DNA from: Limonium bicolor
Lineage: Eukaryota > Streptophyta > Magnoliopsida > Caryophyllales > Plumbaginaceae
DNA: 64,000 nucleotides
Assembly: GCA_023374045.1 (NCBI GenBank)
Contig: CM041781.1
Span: forward strand, 145,196,982-145,260,981
Direction of reading: 5' to 3'
A model generated the notes under the pieces. It searched no databases. It was not told the DNA's origin and saw only the letters and a list, made by a program, of their open reading frames with translations. This document shows, piece after piece, positions 34,840 to 48,115 of the stretch. Numbering within the stretch: position 1 is the stretch's first letter; the number at the start of each line of letters is the position of its first letter. Position numbers and translations under genes: made by a program.

Positions 34840-36170
34840 GAGGATTTACCACCCGAGAAATGTCGAGGAGAATCACCGGTGAGTATGTCCTTTGGTTGCC
34901 AACTGGAATTTGCAAATATTACCGGAAGCGTCGAGGATGGAGAGCAGAGCAGGTATATTCCCCGTTCGCCAGTATGAAAGTGAAAAGGATGAAGAGCTGG
35001 AGTAGCATACTTCCTGTTCGCCGATTGGGTTTGCAAAAATACCGCCGTGATTCGAGATTGTACGCCAGGGAGTTGCAAATCGTGAATGAAGAGAAGAAAG
35101 AGGCGCAGAGCCTGTGTTTCCTTGCTCATCAGTTGGGTTGCAAAATTACCGTCTCAGAACGAAGGTAGAGCAGAGATGTATGTTCCTTGCTCTCGCCAGG
35201 CGGGTTACAAAATTTTGTCGGTGAAGAGAATGTTGAGAGCTAGAGCTGTATTTTCCTTATTTGCAGGTGACTTGAAGAGAAAGAATGGAGCAGGGATGCT
35301 CCTTAATCGTCAGTTAGGTTACAAAAATTACCGTCCATAAAGAGATTGAAGAGGAAGCAGAGCTGTATGTTTGTTGGTGTGAAGAATGACAGCGCCGGGA
35401 GTATGTTGTTCCTTATTCTCCAGGTAGGATGCAAAATTACCGTCGGTGTCAAGAATGAAAGAGGCGGGAGCATATTGTTCTCCTTGTCTCGCCAGCTCCG
35501 ACTTGAGGAGAATGAAGAGATGGTGAAGCACGTGGGCTCGTGAGAAAGAGGAATGGAGAGGGGACAGCTCTGTATGTTCCTCGTTCACGAGTTGGGGGCG
35601 AAATTACCGTGAGGGAGATGAGCAGAGGGCAGAGCGTGTATGTTCTTTGTTTCCCAACTGGATTGAAGAGAACGAGAGATGTTCCGAAGCAAGTATATTC
35701 TCTGTTCACAAGTCAGGCGAAGAGAACGGGAGATGGAACCATTGTGTTCCTTTCCTTGTCCACCGGCTGGCGTGAAGAAGATGACGATGCAGAGCATGTA
35801 CGCTCCTTGTTCGATGGCTAGAGTCGAGAGAATGGAAAAATACAACATGTATGCTCCATTGCTCCTTGTTGGTCAGTTTGGGTTGTAAAACACCGTGAGT
35901 GAGGAGCAGGGTAGAAAATCTCCACGTTCGCCAGTGGTTGCAAAATCGTCGTGAGTAAAGAAGAAGACAGTCGTAGAGCATGTACGACCGGACTCGCCAG
36001 TTGGTCGCAATATTACCGTGGTGATGACGAGAATGAAGGAGGCAAGTGCAGAATATGTATGTTCTATGTTACCAGCTGAGTTGTAAAACTACCGATGGTG
36101 AAGGGGATGAAAAGGTGCAGAGCACCATGCTCTTGTTCGCCAGTCGTTGGTTGAAGAAAATGAAGATATG
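34840..36170. repeat. Degenerate tandem array, period roughly 110 bp
   Basis: About a dozen diverged copies combine the words TATGTTCCTTGTTCGCCAG, TTGGGTTGCAAAATTACCGT and GAGAATGAAGAG in the same order. The units vary in length. Open frames on both strands here repeat the same peptide words and are not genes. Confidence 0.65.
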
Positions 36171-36951
36171 TATGAACAGAGAGGATATTTTGGGATTGAT
36201 GTCGGTTGTTGTTCTTGGTTGAAGAAGAAAACCATGGAGAGTAGAGAGGGGAGGTCGGCTACAGTTGTTTTTTTTTTGGGATCGATCAGATTAGAGGCGG
36301 CTGTTGTCGCTGATTTTTATGGCTAATGTAGTATTGCTTTATATAGAGGAAAGTAGGGTTTGATGTTTGGCTATGAGTGGATCAAAGGCAGTAGATGAGT
36401 GTTGCACTGGGCTCAATTTGGTTTCGACGTGAGCACAAGAGAAAATCAAGAAAGGCTAAAAAATGATGTGTCAATATGCTTAGAGTCAAACTTGAACTCA
36501 AGACCTGTTGCTTCTCCTCCATACACCACAACCAACTAAGACATTAATCAAACTTGAAGAATACAGTTAGGAAAATAAGTGAGTCATGCCTCGATCTAAA
36601 TAAAATCTTCGAAAACGCTAATGATTAAAAACGAAAACACGAAGTAATTAAAAAAAGATATCAAATATACAATATACAAATAAAATAAATAAATAATATT
36701 ACGAACGGGTTTGAAACCGGATTATTGTCAAATTCATTTTTAAAGGACACAATCTCTTTTTTTCTTTTTTTTCATGTGTTTGAAAATTGATTTGAAAAGT
36801 TTATAATAAAACAATGACTTCATTTTGGCATGCACGTTTAGTGCATTCTAAGATAGAAGGATGACGACCCCATTTATTTTATTTGAATTGTTTTTAATTT
36901 TGTTTTTATGGGGTGAGAATTTTTGGTGTCTACAGATGGCTCCCCTTCATT

Positions 36952-36981
36952 CAATTCTGCAATAGAAGGCTTGCAGAATTG
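36952..36981. other. Perfect 11-bp stem-loop
   Basis: CAATTCTGCAA and TTGCAGAATTG enclose the loop TAGAAGGC. It lies 17 bases after the probable LTR end at 36934, where a primer site and packaging structures would be expected. Confidence 0.7.
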
Positions 36982-37290
36982 GATCAAGGTTGAAAGGGCG
37001 CCAAAATTCTCACTGCGGTTTATGAGATGCAACTACGATTGTAAAAGGATAGGAGGTGCATGACCTGCCTATGACGTAAAGACTGAATGCGAAGATATTT
37101 ACAATTAGTCTAGAATACAAAGGTTTTGATGGGTGAGGGACAAGCCCTGAACATAATGGTTGGATTTGTTAAACGAATTTTGAAATTGAACAATTGTTGG
37201 GTTTGGTGCATGAGGACTTATGACGAGCCTCAACTGGACCTCTTGACATCCAGTTTTAGGACTTATGACGAGCCTAGAATACAAATTCAG

Positions 37291-38700
37291 TACCATACTA
37301 GTAGCGTAATAGCTGCCTAGCAGATGTAAAACTAAAATACGACCGCACTAGTAGCGCAATAGCTTCCTAGTGGGCGTAAAGCAAATTGCGACCGCACTAG
37401 TAGCGCAATAGCTGCCTAGCGGGTGTAAAAGGAAAATGCGACCGCACTAGTAGCGCAATAGCTGCCTAGCGGGTGTAAAACGAAAAGGCGACCGCACTAG
37501 TAGCGTAATAGCTGCCTAGCGGGTGTAAAATGAGAAATTCGACCGCACTAGTAGCACAATAGCTGCCTAGCGGGTGTAAAACGAAAGACGACCGTACTAG
37601 TAGCGCAATAGCTGTCTAGCAGGTGTAAAACGAAAGGCGACCGTACTAGTAGCGCAATAGCTGTCTAGCAGGTGTAAAACGAAAGGCGACCGTACTAGTA
37701 GCGCAACAGCTGTCTAGCAGGTGTAAAACGAAAGGCGACCGTACTAGTTGCGCAATAGCTGTCTAGCAGGTGTAAAATGAAAGGCGACCGTACTAGTAGC
37801 GCAATAGCTGTCTAGCAGGTGTAAAACGAAAGCGACCGTACTAGTAGCGCAATAGCTGTCTAGCAGGTGTAAAACGAAAGGCGACCGTACTAGTAGCGCA
37901 ATAGCTGTCTAGCAGGTGTAAAATGAAAGGCGACCGTACTAGTAGCGCAATAGCTGTCTAGCAGGTGTAAAACGAAAGGCGACCGTACTAGTAGCGCAAT
38001 AGCTGTCTAGCAGGTGTAAAACGAAAGCGACCATACTAGTAGCGCAATAGCTGTCTAGCAGGTGTAAAACGAAAGGCGACCGTACTAGTAGCGCAATAGC
38101 TGTCTAGCAGGTGTAAAACGAAAGGCGACCGTACTAGTACGCAATAGCTGTCTAGCAGGTGTAAAACGAAAGGCGACCGTACTAGTAGCGCAATACCTGT
38201 CTAGCAGGTGTAAAATGAAAGGCAACCGTACTAGTAGCGCAATAGCTGTCTAGCAGGTGTAAAACGAAAGGCGACCGTACTAGTAGCGCAATAGCTGTCT
38301 AGCAGGTGTAAAACGAAAGCGACCGTACTAGTAGCGCAATAGCTGTTTAGCAGGTGTAAAACGAAAGGCGATCGTACTAGTAGCGCAATAGCTGTCTAGC
38401 AGGTGTAAAACGAAAGGCGACCGTACTAGTAGCGCAATAGCTGTCTAGCAGGTGTAAAACGAAAGGCGACCGTACTAGTAGCGCAATAGCTGTCTAGCAA
38501 GTGTAAAACGAAAGCGACCGTACTAGTAGCGCAATAGCTGTCTAGCAGGTGTAAAACGAAAGGCGACCGTACTAGTAGCGCAATAGCTGTCTAGCAGGTG
38601 TAAAATGAAAGCGACCGTACTAGTAGCGCAATAGCTGTCTAGCAGGTGTAAAATGAAATACGACCGCACTAGTAGCGCAATAGCTGCCTAGCGGGTGTGA
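37291..38700. repeat. 49-bp minisatellite, about 29 copies
   Basis: The core unit reads GCGACCGTACTAGTAGCGCA, ATAGCTGTCTAGCAGGTGTA, AAACGAAAG. The outer five or six units at the left and the last at the right carry CGCACTAG, CTGCCTAG and GCGGGTGT in place of CGTACTAG, CTGTCTAG and GCAGGTGT. The inner twenty or so are nearly uniform. Units abut without spacers. Confidence 0.95.
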
Positions 38701-38819
38701 AGATACGTCAGATAGTGAGCAAATTTTATGGGTATATACAGATGATTTGTGATGTGAGGTGATTAACCAATGCATTAATTGAATTAAACTCCCTGTTTGT
38801 GGATGTAGGTTTTTGTGTG

Positions 38820-39640
38820 AACAGATGGCTCTATAGTAACATCAAAACCTCGGGATGGCTCCGGTATGGCTCCGGCATGGCTTCAAGGATCTGAGATGGC
38901 TCCAGCATGCGTTGATGGCTCCAGTATGCACTGATGGCTCTGATAGGCACTGATGGCTCCGATGTGACCCATGGTCTCGGGTTGGTTGGTGGGTTTGACA
39001 TGGTTGGATTTTGTGGCAATTTGTGGGCTTTGATTTGCCTTGAGATTTTTTTTTCAAGGTGGTTTGATGGCTCCGATGATGGATTTATTGTTGTTTGACG
39101 GGATTTGTTGTGGGCTTTGTAGTGAGTGAATGGTTTTTCATTGGTGAACGATGAAATATAGTTGCATGACTTGTTAGGAAATCCCATCATGGTTCTAGGA
39201 TTTCCATGGATGGCTCCGTGATGACTTTGTGCTGATTGAGCATGACGATGCTTTGGTTGGTTCACTTTAATGACACCGAGGGGAAAATGGAAGTTTTCGC
39301 CTTTGATGTGGTCACACCCTGGACGGGCTGCCTACGTACTCAATTCCATATTGAGATCAGACCATACGTAGTTCGATACTCTATGAGCAAGGTCTTGGTG
39401 ACAAAATGGCTCCGACAGGGATTTGAAGTGGCTTCTATATTGTTCTCGAACTGTTGGGATGGCTCCCGTGTAGCTCTGGAGATGGTTTCAATATTTGAGG
39501 ATAGCTCCTACATGGCTCCTGCTTGGCTTTGGGAGTGATGTCGATGAGGCTCAAGCATGACACTGGATGGCTCTGGGGTGGTTTCCGTATGGCTCTCGAA
39601 GGGCTCTTGTATGATTTCGATATGGCCTCGGGATGGCTCC
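38820..39640. repeat. Dispersed GATGGCTCC repeat cluster
   Basis: About 17 copies of GATGGCTCC or close variants occur at irregular intervals. The same word follows the probable LTR end at 36934 (ACAGATGGCTCC) and recurs at 38819 (ACAGATGGCTC), so the cluster may have grown from that region. Confidence 0.6.
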
Positions 39641-40136
39641 AGGTTTGACTTCTTTTGATCGGGAGTTGTGCTTCAATAATTGCAACTGTAGTCGACTTTC
39701 AGCGAGACTAGGCAAAGTCCTTGCCAGTCGGATGAGGAAGATGGGTTTATGATGCATACAGACATTAAATGTTAGTTACGATGCAAGATGCATATGCGGT
39801 TTTGGAGGGAGAGTATGGTCCTATCTATATTAATATGAGGTTTACGAATATAAGACATCTTTAGTTCGATCTTGAGTGATTGTTGAACTGGAATGCGTGA
39901 ATCACTTTCCTCTCATGGAGGGATGTGGGTCAATCTCTCGTGAGTATGGCCGTGTGTGCTAATGTCGTGATGATACTCTTGATGCTCAGAGCAGTATTTT
40001 CCTGAGAATTTCTTTTTAAGGTTATGAACTTTCCGTTCCTCACAAATTCCTCACCTGCAATGGGGTATGGCTGATTATGATTTGGTAGTTTAATCGGAGA
40101 GTCACTCGCACTCTAAAGACCTTGTGAAATTAGGTC
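39641..40136. other. Unassigned repeat-flanking DNA
   Basis: I see no gene or clear repeat in this stretch. It ends where a Tekay-type LTR begins. Confidence 0.4.
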
Positions 40137-43100
40137 TGAAATACCCCTAACCTTTAAATAATTAAATATACGTAAATAAATATTATTTGAGTAATTATAA
40201 ATATTATTTGGGGGTTTATTAAACCCTAAGAAAACATATAAACACTTGGGCGTTAAAAAACACACCTAAACTCCTTAAGGTGTTAAAAGCCCGACCTTAA
40301 GTTAAATAATTATATAAGCTATGGATATTACATGAACTTAACCAAGGATCATTTTATGATCTTTAAAATACAAGTTCTCAGTTAGAACTGAGTAAAATAC
40401 AAAGTTTTCGGGAGTTCCCGATGTGGGCCCCATAAAGGCTTGGGAATGCCTAGGAGGAGTGCCAAGGTGGCACGAACCCCTATAAAAATTATTCTAGAAG
40501 TTCCTTAAATCATTATTAATTATTCTAAAGATAATTCCCAAGCTACTTCTTCAAAAATAAACAAAGAGCTCGGGGGAAATTTCTTAACGCTCCTTTTATC
40601 TCGGGAGTGTCCCTTTAACCCGAAAATTGAGTTACAAGTTTATATAACCCCATATAACTTGATGTAACACCTTAATATATTATTATTGACTATAAAAATG
40701 TCAATAAACACCTGGAAGTCATAGCGACTAATTAATTCCCAGAAAAATCCTTAAAGCACAAAAACGCACCTTCGGGTGTCACGAAAATGCGTTTTACGCA
40801 ATTACCTTAAAGCTTCTGAGGAGCCACGAGTTAGTAATCTTAAAAGTGGATAAAATGACCATCTAAATCAAGTGATGGCAGTACTAAACTCATAATATAA
40901 ATGGGGGCGATTTTTAGGTCAAAAAGGTACCTAAAATCAGCATTTTTACCTTAAAACTTTCATCTTTTACCATAATAAAAATGTACCAATTAAATGCTGG
41001 AACCTATTACACATATTAGTATGGTCTTAGTACAATATAGTGTAGCAAATATTAAATGAAAAATAAGTCTCAATTGGAGACTAGGTCATGCGTGAATTTA
41101 TAACAAATTGGCTAGTTTTTTTTAACGTAAAGGTTTTGTTATTTGATGATTGAATCATCATATCACCACCGAGTGATAATGTAATATGCATGTACAATCT
41201 GATAAAGCTTGCTCCATTACGTGAGGACCTGCATGAACAAAAGAAAGAATATGTCATTAATAAACTTACCAATTTTAAACCATTACTTATTATAAATAAC
41301 CAAAACAAAATCTGATCCATCTAGCTAATCCCATGCGTGAGCCTACAGCAATTAGAGTTGCTGAAATGCTCCTCTACCGCCGATCAACCTGCACAAGTAG
41401 ACAGAATTAGTGATCAATAATTACATATAAACTAAGCTAATCACATGCTGGGTGAATTAACAAAACAAGCATCACAAAGTAGTGCTGTTCGGAGTGCTCC
41501 ACTAACGAGAGAATTCAGCAATGTGGAACTTCCAATAGCTCCAGCAGAAAAAGAGCACTACACCTGCAAAAGAGACAAGGTTAGATCATTAATTAAGCAA
41601 CAATTGGTAGATAGCTAACTCACTTTACAATTAACAAAACAAGTTACAGCAATAAACAAACTAAACTATACCTATCTAGCATGCTGTTGACGTAATCAAA
41701 TGGAGCTGCTACTCCACTCCACCGAACAGACCTGCAAGAAAAATCACAATCTAATAAACATGATTAGTTTGGTTAGTACTAAACAAAAGCAAGTGGATTC
41801 TCCTAGCCACTACATCAACCGAGCATTACAAGAGTGGAGCTCCCACTTCAGTCCATGCGAGCACTCCTGCAAGAAAAAGAGACAAGTTAACATATAAAAC
41901 AAGCTAATATATATCCAAAACTAATACCTAATGACATAAACTAATCTAGTTAAATCTCATCCACCCTTTAGTAACCGATAATGCAGCACCATTGGAATTG
42001 ATTAATTCCATTAACTCCACCCAGCCGACTAACTAGCAAAATAAGGGATTTTATGTAGTTGAATTTTGTAATAAAAAATTATTATAATCATGACAAATAA
42101 ACTAAGCAATGTTAATTGCCTTCATTCCTTAAAACCATACGTGGGTATTCTCTTCATTTGCCCACACCTTAACCGATGGTAAGTTCATCTAGCTTACTCT
42201 CTCTTTTTCTTCATTCTCCAAATCAATTCCTAAGTTCTACTAACTCCATTGATGGTGTATTAGTTCCTAACACCATTTTAATGTAACTTCCTAGTTAATT
42301 CCTCAATCTTGAAGCAAAAACATCCTAGCAAATCTACAAGGAATCGCCAAGATACATCTTGCTCCAAGGAGGTTCCTAAATTCACAATAATACAAGGAAC
42401 ACAAGATCAATCATAAGGTCTATTATTATGTTGAAAATCTTGATAAAACATTCTATACCATTTTTTCTAAAAATATAAGAACTCCTAAATCTATATTCTC
42501 TTCATTAATTTCTGAGGAAACTTGGATCTACCATCATCAATCCCAGGTGTAATCAAAATACCTTGTTAAAATTCCTAAGGTAAACTCTTGTAACATACTA
42601 CAAATATTATTTATAACTCTTGTTAGAAGTCTAACAATAAATCTCCTATATATGTACAAGGAGTTCGAAATACCTTCATCAATATAAGCATTTGGGAGCT
42701 TGGAATTCAAGGAAAGATCAAGTACAGTATTTTCTTGGTTTAAGGGTAAGTATATATTAAGGTTTATTAAGTTTAAGTTTGATTTAAGCTTCAAACTTTG
42801 GTATAAAAATTATGTAAGAGCCTTAGAAATAATAGGGCCGAAAATATGGAGTTATGTCAAGAAAATAATTTATACATATAAGGGTAATTATTACCTTAAG
42901 ATATATTCTTGAGTCACAAAATTAATTGTGTTACATATAATTTAAAACCGAAAGGGTCTAGGGATTTATGTCCTATTTTTGGTTTATAATCATTCTAAGT
43001 CATTAGCATAATTTTTAGGAGTGTTATATGGCTTATACATTTATATGTATTTATTACAAAGTTTTAAAAAAGTTTTTAAAACTATATTATAAGATTAAAA

Positions 43101-45729
43101 TAAAGCCGAGAGCTTAGTATAATTTGGGTAATTTTTCGAAATATATCACGTGTATTAACTTATATTATAAATTTTGGGAACATTAAAAATAGCTACAAGT
43201 ATTTATATGTTCTAGTTTAATAAGTTATGTGGCTAAAATATAAATTTGAGAAGTTTGGTGTACTAATAATGATTTCCGAGAATAAAGGGTTTGGCTTGCT
43301 ATTTTATGTTATAATATAAGGTAGGAATTAATATTATGGTTTTGGTGAATTTAAATAAGTGTTGTAGTGTTAAAATCCCCATCTAGTTTTGGACTATTTT
43401 GTAATTATTGGGAAATATAGAGTATGGCCGGTTAATTAATTATGATTTTTGGATATATAAAGTATTTTTTGAAATTGAGTCTTGGTCAAAGTGTTGACCA
43501 AAAACTTTGGGTTAAATGATTTATGACATAAAATATTAAGTTTATAAAAGTTTTGGGGTGAATATGTAATTTAAGGAATATATATGAAAGATAGAAATTA
43601 ATATGGGGGAAAATGCAATTTAAGAAAGATATGGGTTCTTTGGTTATTTAAATTATTAAACTGGTTTATAAGTTATATGTACTTTATAAAGTGTTGGGGA
43701 TTAAAAGTATGAATATATAAATTATATGATTAAACCGAAGAGCTTATGGGCTTAATTGATAATTTTAAGATTTGTGGTATTAATTTGTAATTACCGACTA
43801 AGAGTATTTGGTGATTTGTAATAAGGTGATTTAATATTTACAAAGGTTAATGTGGATAATTAGTGGATTATAAAAGTTATAAGGTTTTGACAATTTATAG
43901 AAGTTATATAATTGTTTTACAATTTGAAATTGATAAGGGTATTTAATAAATTATAAAGGTATATGGTTATTTGGTAAGTTGTAAAAGTTAACGGGATCAA
44001 TTATGATTACCGGAAAATATATGTGGTATTTAGTAATTTATTAAGTTGTTGGGTATAATCATAAATACCGAGTTAATAAGGTTGGTTTTATAATTTAATA
44101 AAGGCGAGGAAGTGAAACTAGGTTATAATGTATTATGGTATATTAAGGAATATAATATAAAGTTTATAAAATAATCTTGGTTATAATAAAAATGGCCAGG
44201 TATATAATATAAAATGTGGAAATAATTATAAGTATATAATTAATAGATAAAGATGTACCGTACAAATGATAAATCATTATCACATGTGAGTTTCACATAA
44301 AATAATGAACTGCTAGGTTATCTAGAACCACTGTTAAAATAACAGGGGAAAATAAATAACATACGGAGTTATCATACGACGAGTATAAACACTACAGTGA
44401 CAGTACTGTAATATTCAGTGAATAGTTATATTAATACTACCGGTATTGCATGTTTAAATAACAGTGTACGAGAAGGGACTACTAAACAGGAGTTTCTCAA
44501 GCTAGCAGTTACTTGGTGAACGGTATGTTAATTGTGTGGTCTGAATGTCCTAAGGATGAACCTGAGGTCCAGACATTATGTGTTTAAATGTTTAAGAATG
44601 ATATCTATGATTTTTGTGAATGATATTGTATGTGGGATTGCTCAAACTGTTGCGTTGTATTTGTACGCGAATGTCTTGTGACTAAAGTTTATACATCTAA
44701 ACTGGAAAAAGAAGACTAACTGACCTTTAGGTATTATTGAACCTAACAAGGGTCAAATGTGATAGTCTTATTTCAAGCATTGGTTATTATATCACTGACA
44801 AAAAGGGCTAACTTATAAAGAGAGGAATCCAGATCGTTTCGACCTTCTGGTTGCGCATTTGATGCACTATGAGGACTCAAGAAGTCACTCTAAATCCATC
44901 AGCCACATTCGGGGGTGGCGGAATGCATTGCCGTTGCACAGTTTCGACCGGCGGTCAATGTATATTTATCAAGGGCCATAAGGTCAGCTGGTATCGGTTC
45001 CTTTGGAACCCAATGGGACACATGTCCATTTTCACAGGTTAATAGGGGTTGTCTTGACAGGACGCCTAAGGTAAAATTAATTGGAAAGGTTAAGTGGTTA
45101 GGGTCATGTGACCTACTAACAAGAACAGTTGTTTTATTATGTGCACCTTATTTGGGTTGTTGGTGTTGTTTATTGTTTGATGTGTATTATTATGCACTAA
45201 ATGTTTGCAGGTAAATTGTTATGTGATTACTCTGTGCCTACTGTATTACTGTTTCTTGTAAACCGGATTATCTTGTAATGAATCTAATATCAAGATGGCT
45301 AAAACGACTTAAGGAATCTAGAAGGCTTAGGGCTACATTTAGCATACCAGCATAGTTTGTGAGCCCTTCATTGGGCCAAACATTTCAGGTCACTGAAGAA
45401 TACACAAGCCGGAGTGCGGGGAACAGGGTAGCCGCTGTGTTTTTATAAACACTTGTGGATTTGTTATGTATTATAATTTGGAGTCTGTTGTATTTCAGTT
45501 AGTTGCTCATTTGGTTGGATTTGGTTTGTAATAAGTAGAGTGCTCAGTATCTGTTCATCACAGCGTTGGAAGTTGTAATGTTGGAAAGAGTAAGGATGCC
45601 TTGTTACTCCCAAGGGTGAGTGACGGCGTGTAACACCAAGGTTAGATAGTTTTATTTTCCGCTGCGATTTGCTATTTATTATGCTACGAGTTATGACGTA
45701 ATTACAGGTTTAAGATTAGGGGTGTTACA
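40137..45729 (+). repeat. 5' LTR of Tekay-type element C (5.6 kb)
   Basis: It begins TGAAATACCCC and ends GGGTGTTACA, the same terminal sequences as family A. Near its 3' end it has 'gacggcgtgtaacacc' and 'ttttccgctgcgatttg', matching the family A LTR tails in order. The inside is AT-rich and non-coding. Degenerate repeats with the word CCTGCAAGAAAAA lie at about 41390-41885. The left half could contain undetected insertions, which would explain the length. Confidence 0.7.
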
Positions 45730-45734
45730 AAAAG

Positions 45735-45746
45735 TGGTATCAGAGC
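45735..45746 (+). other. Primer-binding site (initiator tRNA-Met), element C
   Basis: TGGTATCAGAGC, five bases after the LTR, is complementary to the 3' end of plant initiator tRNA-Met, the usual primer of Tekay/Del chromoviruses. The match stops after 12 bases. The following bases pair back on the site (see findings). Confidence 0.9.
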
Positions 45747-45953
45747 GGAGTACCGCTATGATGAAAGATACTGAGTCTAGGACAATGAGCATAGGAATAT
45801 TGGGTTACGGGAAAACGTCCGTGAGGATTCGTGACCTAGAAAAGGAAAACCCTAGGGATATTTTATTGCTAGTAGTTAGCTTACTTGCATGTTTTTGATT
45901 GTGTATGTGATACGGTGTAGCAACCGAGTAGAAATAAAAATATACTATCTTAG

Positions 45954-47011
45954 ATGTCGACCAGCGAAGGACCACGTGGAGACAGCAATAGACGCAGTAG
46001 CGAGACGCCGGCGGATGTTCCAACAGTACAAGACCTAACAGCAGCCATGGCAACGTTCGCGCCGGAAATAGGAGTGCAATTTACAGGAGCCATACCCCAC
46101 CCGCCGCAGCCCAGGGAAACCAACTGGTTGAAGAGCATTGCAGACGCAAGTGTACCAACTTATTCAGGGGAACCAGACCCCGCCGCACTGGAGAAGTTTA
46201 TTGCAGAGCACCAGAAGGCGTTCAAGGCTGTCAGAGTTCCGGAAGACCAACAGGTCGACATCACCGCATACAACTTGGAAGACGCAGCTGACATTTGGTG
46301 GCGGACGATTGAGGGCCACCGTAGAGCTACACCGGAATTTGAATGGACAGAGTTCGTAGAAGTGTTGCGGGAGAAGTACTACCACGAACACATAAAGCAG
46401 AGGAAAAGGCAGGAGATCAAGACCTTAATCCAAGGGAGACAAACAGTTGACCAGTACTGGGCACGGTGCACCAGTTTGATGAACTATATACCAGGAGTTG
46501 ACTACTCCGACGCAGGAAGAAAGAAAAGGAAGAATAGTGAAGGAGATGATGGAGCAACCTCTTGCAGTTACTGCAAGAAGAGGAAGAAATTCTTTGAAAA
46601 GAAGAAGGGGCGGATGGATTTCCAAGGTCAGAAGATGGAGGAGCAGATCCCTCGTCTGACCGGCCCAACTATATTAATGCTCAACCCCTAAGAACAGCAC
46701 CACCTAGAGGCAACAAGCCAACCCGATGTCACTATTACTGTAAACGTTGTGGAAAGGATCACCCAGGCGTAGATTGCGCAGGAAGGAAAGTGGAGTGCCG
46801 CTATTGTAAAAAGGAAGGTCACAGGGATTATGAATGCTTTTCCAACCCAGGGAGTCGAGTATACAAAGGAGCTAGAGGTTCACAGAGAACACCGGTAAAT
46901 GAGGCGGGCGGACCTAGGGGGGGCCAGGCGCCGCAGAACATCTATACTGGAGGACCGGCAGGACAACCATCCTTATCCAAAAGTCAGAAGGGAAAGGAGA
47001 TAGTACCTTGA
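45954..47011 (+). pseudogene. Gag of Tekay-type element C, frameshifted
   Basis: ATG at 45954 (MSTSEGPRGDSNRR), 225 bases after the LTR, opens a gag protein. The core has PTYSGEPDPAALEKFI, YNLEDAADIWWRTIEGHRR, EFVEVLREKYYHEH and EIKTLIQGRQTVDQYWARC. The frame ends at 46691. In a different frame the nucleic-acid-binding part continues: CKRCGKDHPGVDC, the short CX2CX3HX4C knuckle seen in this lineage, and CRYCKKEGHRDYEC, a CX2CX4HX4C zinc knuckle, followed by a Gly/Pro-rich tail to 47011. Part of the region between core and knuckles seems lost after NYIPGVDYSDAGRK. No protease or other pol domain follows, so the element is not autonomous. Confidence 0.85.
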
Positions 47012-48115
47012 AGGAACACCCCGTACATAGTGGGAACTTCAGGCGCTGAGGCGAGAGCTCAGCGCGAGACCGGTAAGCCTAGAACTTAAACTAAATGCAT
47101 GATGCATAAATATGTGTTTATAGCATCAGTCGATGAGACTTATATATGTGATTAGTAAGTATCAAAATTTAGAGAGACCTAACCTGGGTAACCTCTCACC
47201 TAATAGGATACTTTGATATTAGTTTTTCCCTTACCTGTGAGACCGTGGTCACCTGAGCCTATGAGCGAAGGTCGGGAATAACCCGAGGCATAATGCCAAG
47301 TAATTTGACCCGGCATGATCCTACTCAATAAATACTTAACTATAAATGAACGAAAAACTATTATGAATAAATGTAGAACTTGGGGATAAGCCTTGGAGGA
47401 TTTTATAGTCCAGGATACAAGAGTGGATCAAACTTAAAATTAATACGATGTGTATGGATAAGGATTGGGATACAGTATGTGAGATAGTACAGTGAGGAAT
47501 AGTAAGTTAATATTTACATGGATTGCCGAAGGACATTAACAACTGTCCAAACTTACAGTAACTACAAATTATGACCTGCCTAAACGACGAGCAGATGTCA
47601 TGAACAGAAATACATTAATTAATATAAAATACTTAAGACTGCAAGAACTGTTAAAGGAGCTCACTTAAAGAGCAAACACTGAAATTTTATGGGATACCCA
47701 GGCACCGAGCTTAACGCTCAGTGCGAAGCTGGAAAAGCTTACAACCTCTTATAAACTTCGAGAGAAGATAGTGAGAAACTTTGAAATATGACAATAGAGA
47801 GACAGAATCTCAAATATATATAACTAAACATCCATAATGGATAAGCATGGGTTTTGAAATACCTGAGCAAATACCAAGGGTCTCAGCTAGTACCAATACA
47901 TAACAACGCTGGACTCCCAAATTCAAAAAAAAGGAAGAGAACAAATCTTGAATATATATTTTCTAAAGTGGGGGAGAATTACCTAATTAGCACAACCAAA
48001 TGCTATATACATAAATATAATTTGGAGGTTATTAACCTAAAACATTGAGGGTATTGATACGTTTCAGAAGGGTAAAGTATCATTAAATATACCTACCCTA
48101 TTTTGAGACACATGT
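47012..48115 (+). other. Pol-less internal remnant and polypurine tract of element C
   Basis: No pol domain is recognisable. At about 47967 CTAAAGTGGGGGAGAATT matches the polypurine tract typical of Del/Tekay elements. The 3' LTR starts about 130 bases later and not directly after it, so either a small insertion lies between or the functional tract differs. The words 'gcgctgaggcgagagctcagcgcgag' (47043) and 'gcaccgagcttaacgctcagtgcgaag' (47702) are two related imperfect palindromes. Confidence 0.5.

Larger units (their letters stand above)
31279..36934 (+). mobile_element. Non-coding LTR-retroelement DNA, possibly an Ogre/Tat-like long LTR
   Basis: It starts TGGAGGGTGATTTTTCGG directly after the truncated family A LTR and ends at GGTGTCTACA (36925-36934), a plausible TG...CA pair 5.7 kb apart. 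Segments such as 'agagtcaccacctag...gaaccgtaa' (31510-31570) and 'gggctgatacgtactc...cttacgtagttc' (32010-32062) look like sequence I associate with large Tat/Ogre elements. A similar 'gggctgcctacgtactc...catacgtagttc' block recurs at 39323-39374. No gag or pol is seen. The element limits are uncertain. Confidence 0.4.

Noticed and set aside
34776..35981. Many ORFs of 60-130 codons on both strands
   Set aside because: They follow the degenerate 110-bp repeat and none matches a known protein.
37291..38700. Regular direct repeats that could suggest a CRISPR array
   Set aside because: Units of 49 bp (and 44 bp at 24249-24850) abut without unique spacers and no cas genes are present; these are minisatellites in a plant genome.
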